A DNA stretch of 64,000 nucleotides from Salticus scenicus. Taxonomy: Eukaryota; Arthropoda; Arachnida; Araneae; Salticidae. Location: positions 200,632,480-200,696,479 of the forward strand of contig OZ005648.1 of NCBI GenBank assembly GCA_963930645.1, written 5' to 3'. How positions within the stretch are numbered: position 1 is the stretch's first letter; the number at the start of each line of letters is the position of its first letter. Below are positions 60,401 to 64,000 of the stretch, one piece after another. Below the pieces are notes generated by a model. The model searched no databases, had not been told where the DNA came from, and saw only the letters and a list, made by a program, of their open reading frames with translations. The position numbers were made by a program, and so were the translations under genes.

Positions 60401-62590
60401 TTCATTTATAACTCCATGATGGGGCATATAATAATTGGGTTGGCGATTAAGCTCTTCAGCCCTTAGTAAAGTCATATGACCTAGATCGGAGTACTCACAC
60501 ATAAACTGAGCATACTCCTTTTTTAGGTTGGGATTCTGCGCAAATCGATTTTCCAGTTTCTTAAACATTTTTAGTGCACAGTTGGCACTTTCCCCCAAAT
60601 CTATCTCATCATGGAGGGGTAATTTTACAACATAGCGACCTTCGGGGTTGCGCTTGGTGGAAGATTTATATAGTTCCTCTGCCGGATCGGCTTCGGTGTC
60701 ACTCTTAGAAGATATTATGGGCTGATTGTCAAAAAAATCGTTCAAGTTAAGGCAGTGTAACGATGAGCTATATGTTGATTCTGGTTCCATTCCATCCCTT
60801 GAGAGGGGGCCACTGAGTAAATACCCAAGTGAACTGGGAATGGCAGATGGTTCTCCTGGCCTTCCCGATATCGGTGTGCCACAAATTAGTGACGCAAAAA
60901 TATCTGCACCTAATAAAACTTCGATGGGTTGTTGCTTGAAGAAATTCATATCAGCTAATTGAAGATTGTTTGTATGTGGCCAAGACGTCGTTTGCACCCG
61001 GAAATTCGGCAGAGGGGCAGTAACCCTATTTACTACTAGCGCTTTTAAGTTCCTATACTCGTTAGCGAAATATGGCGAGAATGAGAATTCCGTAAAATTT
61101 AAAACAGTTTCTGCGGAAAGACCGTTTATGCCTATAAGTCGATGAGAAGTGCCAAACAAAGGCAAATTTAGCTTCTCAACGCAGTCCTTTGTTATGAGAC
61201 TATTTTGTGAGGCACTATCAACTAACGCCCGACATTGAATAATTTTGCCGTTAGGTGACCTAACCTTTATAAGGGCAGTAGCCAATAACACCTTTAGGTT
61301 ACTAAAATTTGCATTAGATTGTGAACTATTGGCCACCGACGTAGTAACAAGGCCGCCTCCCTGATCTGCAGAATTCTGTGTATAAATGTGCAGAAGAGTG
61401 TGATGTGAACCTGCACATACTTTACATTTAATATTAATTCTACATTGACGCACTTGATGATTAGTTCGCAAACAATTTTCACACAGTGATTTTGATTTAA
61501 CTAAGTCCCATCGCTCTTGAACACTAATTCGATTGAATTTGGGACATTTAAACAATTGATGTACTTGAGAACAGGCGACGCATTTATTTTCTTTGACTAG
61601 TATTGAATTATTGACACAAGATTTTTTTACACTACTACCTTCTACTGGCTTCTTAAACATTCCTGGTTTATTTTCAAGCTTTGTTTGACTCGAAGCTTCC
61701 CTTTCAATGAATGTACGAAACGAATTTAAATCGGGAATAGTTTGCGTATTCTCTAGACTGAGCTCCCACCTATGCCTAACGGATGAGTCCAATTTTGAAA
61801 TCATGAAATTTATAAGAATAAGATCGCTAAGAGGATTAGATTCCAATCCGAGGGTCGATAAATTTCGCACCGCTTCGTTACAAGTATCTATTAAATTGAA
61901 AAACGATTTAGGATCATCCGCTTTGTTTACTTTTACTGAAAAGATTTTATTTATTTGAGTTATAGCTAATTGACGTTTATTTTCGTAGCGCTGAGTAAGA
62001 ATTTCCCAACAGTGTTTAAGATTTTCCGATTGTAACGAAAATCCACGAATAAGTTTTGATGCACTACCTCTTACACACGATTGGAGGTATTGTAGCTTTT
62101 CAACCTCACTAAGGCTGTCATTATCCAGAATAGATGATTTAAATAAATTTTTAAATGACAACCAAGATTCATTATCCCCGTAAAAATAAGGAATTTCAAG
62201 TTTAGGGAGACTAATATGCGAATTAACAGAAGTCCCGGGTTTGGTACGTGCATCATTATTTACATTTGGAGTATTTGATTGCGATTTACTCTCTAATACA
62301 ACGGATAATTCTAACAGAATGTCCCTATTCTTTAACACCTCTTCAGAGTTTTCATCGTTTTCCTCTTCGGAAAATTTTGTAACTATTTCCTCGAATTTAA
62401 CCTCCAGTGCATTTACCTTATCTTTTAAGATTTTTAATCTGGCTTGATCGCCTTTATCACAATCATTGACTTTCGATTTTATAAATTCTATTTCTTTAAT
62501 TACATTTTCAAATTTTATCACTTCATTAGATTTTGGGAACAACGCACTCTGTTCATCGTCATTCGCCCTTGTTTTTCCCTTTCTACCCAT
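57416..62590 (-). CDS. BEL/Pao gag-pol polyprotein, 1724 codons, intact
   Basis: The ATG at 62590 is followed by an acidic, coiled-coil-prone N-terminus (20-100) and a DUF1759 gag region (about 130-290). Three zinc knuckles follow: C337/C340/H344/C349, C370/C373/H378/C383 and C389/C392/H397/H401. The aspartic protease has D458-S-A-S instead of DTG, as usual in this family (DUF1758). The RT has D784 and YMDD (860-863). RNase H has D1036, E1077 and D1107. The integrase has an HHCC finger (H1340, H1345, C1375, C1378) and catalytic D1410, D1476 and E1526. A DUF5641 domain spans about 1605-1704. No stop or frameshift. The last 12 codons lie in the LTR after a 12-base C run. Confidence 0.95.
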   Translation of the reverse strand: MGRKGKTRANDDEQSALFPKSNEVIKFENVIKEIEFIKSKVNDCDKGDQARLKILKDKVNALEVKFEEIVTKFSEEENDENSEEVLKNRDILLELSVVLESKSQSNTPNVNNDARTKPGTSVNSHISLPKLEIPYFYGDNESWLSFKNLFKSSILDNDSLSEVEKLQYLQSCVRGSASKLIRGFSLQSENLKHCWEILTQRYENKRQLAITQINKIFSVKVNKADDPKSFFNLIDTCNEAVRNLSTLGLESNPLSDLILINFMISKLDSSVRHRWELSLENTQTIPDLNSFRTFIEREASSQTKLENKPGMFKKPVEGSSVKKSCVNNSILVKENKCVACSQVHQLFKCPKFNRISVQERWDLVKSKSLCENCLRTNHQVRQCRINIKCKVCAGSHHTLLHIYTQNSADQGGGLVTTSVANSSQSNANFSNLKVLLATALIKVRSPNGKIIQCRALVDSASQNSLITKDCVEKLNLPLFGTSHRLIGINGLSAETVLNFTEFSFSPYFANEYRNLKALVVNRVTAPLPNFRVQTTSWPHTNNLQLADMNFFKQQPIEVLLGADIFASLICGTPISGRPGEPSAIPSSLGYLLSGPLSRDGMEPESTYSSSLHCLNLNDFFDNQPIISSKSDTEADPAEELYKSSTKRNPEGRYVVKLPLHDEIDLGESANCALKMFKKLENRFAQNPNLKKEYAQFMCEYSDLGHMTLLRAEELNRQPNYYMPHHGVINENSSTTKLRVVFNASALTTNGKSLNSYLYKGPKLQSSIFSNLIRFRLNKVALSSDIEKMFRQVLVAEPDTDFQRIFWRANVSDPLRVYKLNTVTYGTACAPFLALRTILQLLNDEEPNFPVAVQAARNNLYMDDFLGGAETIEAAQSLVTDLQALFNAGGFKLRKWASNYVEALVQVPEPLKSTNQELSLNPDQSQRILGLNWNLTSDTLQVGVNTEENVKTKRQLLSVIARIFDPLGLLSPATILLKLLLQDVWKLKLGWDDPLPPDIQTRWNEFYEKIASFKAMSVPRFLDLKSEPIFQILGFCDASTKAYAAVIYIRPSQNSSLKLIAAKTRVAPLKPITLPRLELCAAVLLSELLAVVQSSLDYQVEDILLWTDSTIARSWILNPPLKGNTYVLHRVTKIRALTDPTSWHHLPSKLNPADCATRGLLPDKLHHFNLWWSGPDWSKIPVSDHESKVATSVPCTIVGIPGLIESIPKQESVIEDLVSKFSSSNKLFRVIAFMKRFINNIRNATKLKGPVSVQEISEARKIVIKFVQQRSFASEIALLQRGQPVANSSKLKNLHVFLDSENLLRVGGRIDKNITLPYDTKHPILIPKNHPFTSTLIRHFHTYSLHGGVDLVLNLIRQSYWIPDGRSTVKKELRKCVTCAKVQPTPIQQMMGDLPSARVNPCRPFQHVGLDYAGPIQTKCEHKRTKTKFKSYICLFICMSTKAIHLELVTNLATEHFLYALQRFIARRGYPTDIYSDNGRNFVGAHAHLKKLVTLSKTNTIQEFVANRQIHWHFMPPYGPNFGGLWESSVKLAKRHLLKTCKGSCLSFEECATILTNIEACLNSRPLVPLSTEPNNFLVLTPGHFLIGAPLLQLPEHSFNQTNPLCTSFSSRWKLVQQIKKQFWSTWAKSYLTSLQSREKWTSGNTHLQPGQLVLVLEPSIQPAHWTLARILEVHPGDDGIVRIVTLKTPSGVIKRPVNRVASLPCSAPPPPEDVGEEEKEKVRT

Positions 62591-63159
62591 CTTATGAGCA
62601 AACTAATTACACACAATTAAATTTAAATATGAATTAATCGATTGAATTAAACTATTATTCTGCAGATCAGGAAGTAAAACAAAACAAAAAATATAAGAAC
62701 AAATGAAAAGAAACACACATAATAGAATAGTTCTCTTTTTTTTTTTTTTTTTTTTACTGAAATAAATAAACTAATAAAATATTAAATGCACCCCTTTCAT
62801 TCTCATACTCTCATTTATTCAACAATTACTTAACATGAAAGTTTATTTCTGAAATTCCAAACCAAAACTTTCGGTTTGAAACCCAAACTATTTTGAATTA
62901 CGTTTTCTCTCAAAACAAAACTTTTAAGTATGCATGAAAACGAAACTACTTTGAATTACGTTTTATATCAAAACAATTTAACTTTGTATTAATGATTTAT
63001 TTCAACAAATTAATTTTAATTTACTTTAAAGTTCTTATACAGATAATTTAATCCTACGTAAACAAAAGAATTTTTTTTCAATTTTCAATTTCAATTTTTT
63101 TTTTTTTTTTTAATTTAACGAATTAAGATTAATTATCTAATTAATAGGTAATTAAACCT

Positions 63160-63177
63160 CCGTGAATCGACGGACCA
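63160..63177 (-). promoter_or_regulatory. Primer-binding site of BEL/Pao
   Basis: On the minus strand, three bases after the 5' LTR, 'tggtccgtcgattcacgg' starts with TGG, the complement of a tRNA CCA end. Which tRNA primes cannot be told from the window. Confidence 0.7.
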
Positions 63178-63180
63178 CTA

Positions 63181-63660
63181 TGGCTTTGCAGCCAACATAG
63201 AATTTCGACTAAATCAATTTATGCATTTCGAATTAGGGTTGATTAAATTTATAATCTCGGATTAAGGATTTCGAACGAGTTTATTTAAATTCAAATTTGC
63301 AACTTTTACTTAAACACAAATCAGGATATAATTAAATGAGAATAAGTTTAAATCTACTTACCCCTCTGCCAGCAGTCCGGGATTAGTAAAACTAGAACTG
63401 CCAATACATAGACTCTGAAACCTACGATATCCTTGAAACTACACTTTATTTGATACATGACTGATTTAATATTGATTATTAATATTTAAGAATGATGAAT
63501 GGAAATATTATGAATACGATTATAAGATTTTTAATAGTTCAGATTCTATTGTTCCGAGATACCTTGTACCTCGTCCGGATTCGAAAACCGACTGAAACAA
63601 AACTGCTCAGCGCCGTTCTAAATCAGTTCCTATGTGCGCACCTTCTCCTTCTCCCCGACA
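63181..63660 (-). repeat. 5' LTR of BEL/Pao (480 bp)
   Basis: Begins (plus strand) tggctttgca and ends ccccgaca, the inverse of the TG...CA ends in element orientation. Flanked by tctcc at 63661-63665. The promoter should lie here, but no clear TATA box was chosen. Confidence 0.92.
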
Positions 63661-63730
63661 TCTCCCTTTTTCTCCCTTGAAATTATGTAAAATCTCCTGT
63701 TTTTTTTTTCCACCAAGGTTGGCAGCTCTG

Positions 63731-64000
63731 TTACTGCATAAGATGATAGCAAAGACTTCAGCCTTGCAAACTTTCAAAGAGGGAAAGAAAGCTGAGTGTC
63801 ATTCCCAGGACAGTAAATACCTGCTCGAGAATGAGAACCAAGCTTAGAGCCATCAGTATACCAAACCAAACAGTTGCCATTAAGCCAACTAGGAGACATA
63901 AGCCAATCCTCCCTGGAAGGGAAAAAGATCTTAAAAGGCTTATGAAAGGCATATTTCATAACCATGTAGTCACTAGGCATAATGAAAGGAGGAAGATCAG
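63731..64000 (-). pseudogene. Non-LTR retrotransposon RNase H, first piece
   Basis: On the minus strand, 'LVWYTDGSKLGSHSRAGIYC' (near 63880-63820) is the first RNase H block with catalytic Asp. After a frameshift near 63780, 'KAEVFAI' gives the catalytic Glu block. Upstream residues (RT C-terminus) run off the window edge. The type resembles Jockey/I-group LINE RNase H common in arthropods. Broken by frameshifts and by the hAT at 55770-63730. Confidence 0.82.

Larger units (their letters stand above)
56967..63660 (-). mobile_element. Complete BEL/Pao LTR retrotransposon, 6.7 kb
   Basis: Two LTRs of 486 and 480 bp flank a primer-binding site, a 570-bp leader and a single gag-pol ORF. The 5-bp target duplication tctcc lies at 56962-56966 and 63661-63665. 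LTRs without visible substitutions mean the insertion is recent. It sits inside the hAT at 55770-63730. Confidence 0.93.
55770..63730. mobile_element. hAT-like element with 8-bp TSD, host of the BEL/Pao
   Basis: The TSD ttactgca lies at 55762-55769 and 63731-63738. The left end 'gtgctgccaac' and the reverse complement of the right end 'cagagctgccaac' share the core gctgccaac; 'ca' of the left TSD may belong to the end. Without the BEL/Pao it is about 1.27 kb with no transposase. 'ctcccgtttt' and 'aaatctcc' words recur near both ends. It splits the RNase H relic. Confidence 0.8.

Overview
The window is AT-rich nuclear DNA from a metazoan. It holds the 3' end of one conserved host gene, buried in a dense, layered set of mobile elements. 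A chelicerate, probably a spider, is my best guess. The reasons are multi-kilobase introns packed with transposons, an intact Naiad-type Penelope-like element (Naiads are abundant in spiders and other invertebrates), and many hAT and BEL/Pao elements. Nothing in the sequence proves the taxon.

Host gene. Six plus-strand exons between 22535 and 41865 have matching splice phases and encode the C-terminal tail of YTHDC1 (YT521-B), the nuclear m6A reader. I saw no exon for the YTH domain itself, so it should lie upstream of the window. The introns are up to 8.4 kb and contain a canonical Penelope-like relic, a pogo/Tigger relic, hAT MITEs and low-complexity tracts.

1-22.5 kb (intergenic or long intron): an old Naiad-type 3' end and two more copies of it, a 1.5 kb non-autonomous hAT, copies of a repeat family bearing 174-bp internal tandem units, pogo-like and Tc1/mariner-like MITEs, a tRNA-derived fold-back unit with a 15-bp target duplication, and a broken minus-strand hAT transposase gene.

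42-48.6 kb: CAGGGGTGAAAC elements, a 3.7 kb hAT with a ZMYM1-like transposase relic, and a smaller MITE.

48.7-64 kb: a nested stack. A minus-strand non-LTR retrotransposon RNase H relic is cut into three pieces by two hAT elements, each flanked by an 8-bp target duplication. The first hAT (48960-55606) hosts an intact 865-codon Naiad with N-terminal GIY-YIG nuclease and C-terminal reverse transcriptase. The second (55770-63730) hosts a complete BEL/Pao LTR retrotransposon with a 1724-codon polyprotein and LTRs that differ only by a 6-bp length change.

Most unusual points: the domain-permuted Naiad with no in-frame UGA; a 3' tail family that forms a three-way-junction fold and always abuts TA repeats; two palindromic tRNA-derived units built the same way from different tRNAs; and the nested RNase H stack, which gives a clean insertion order.
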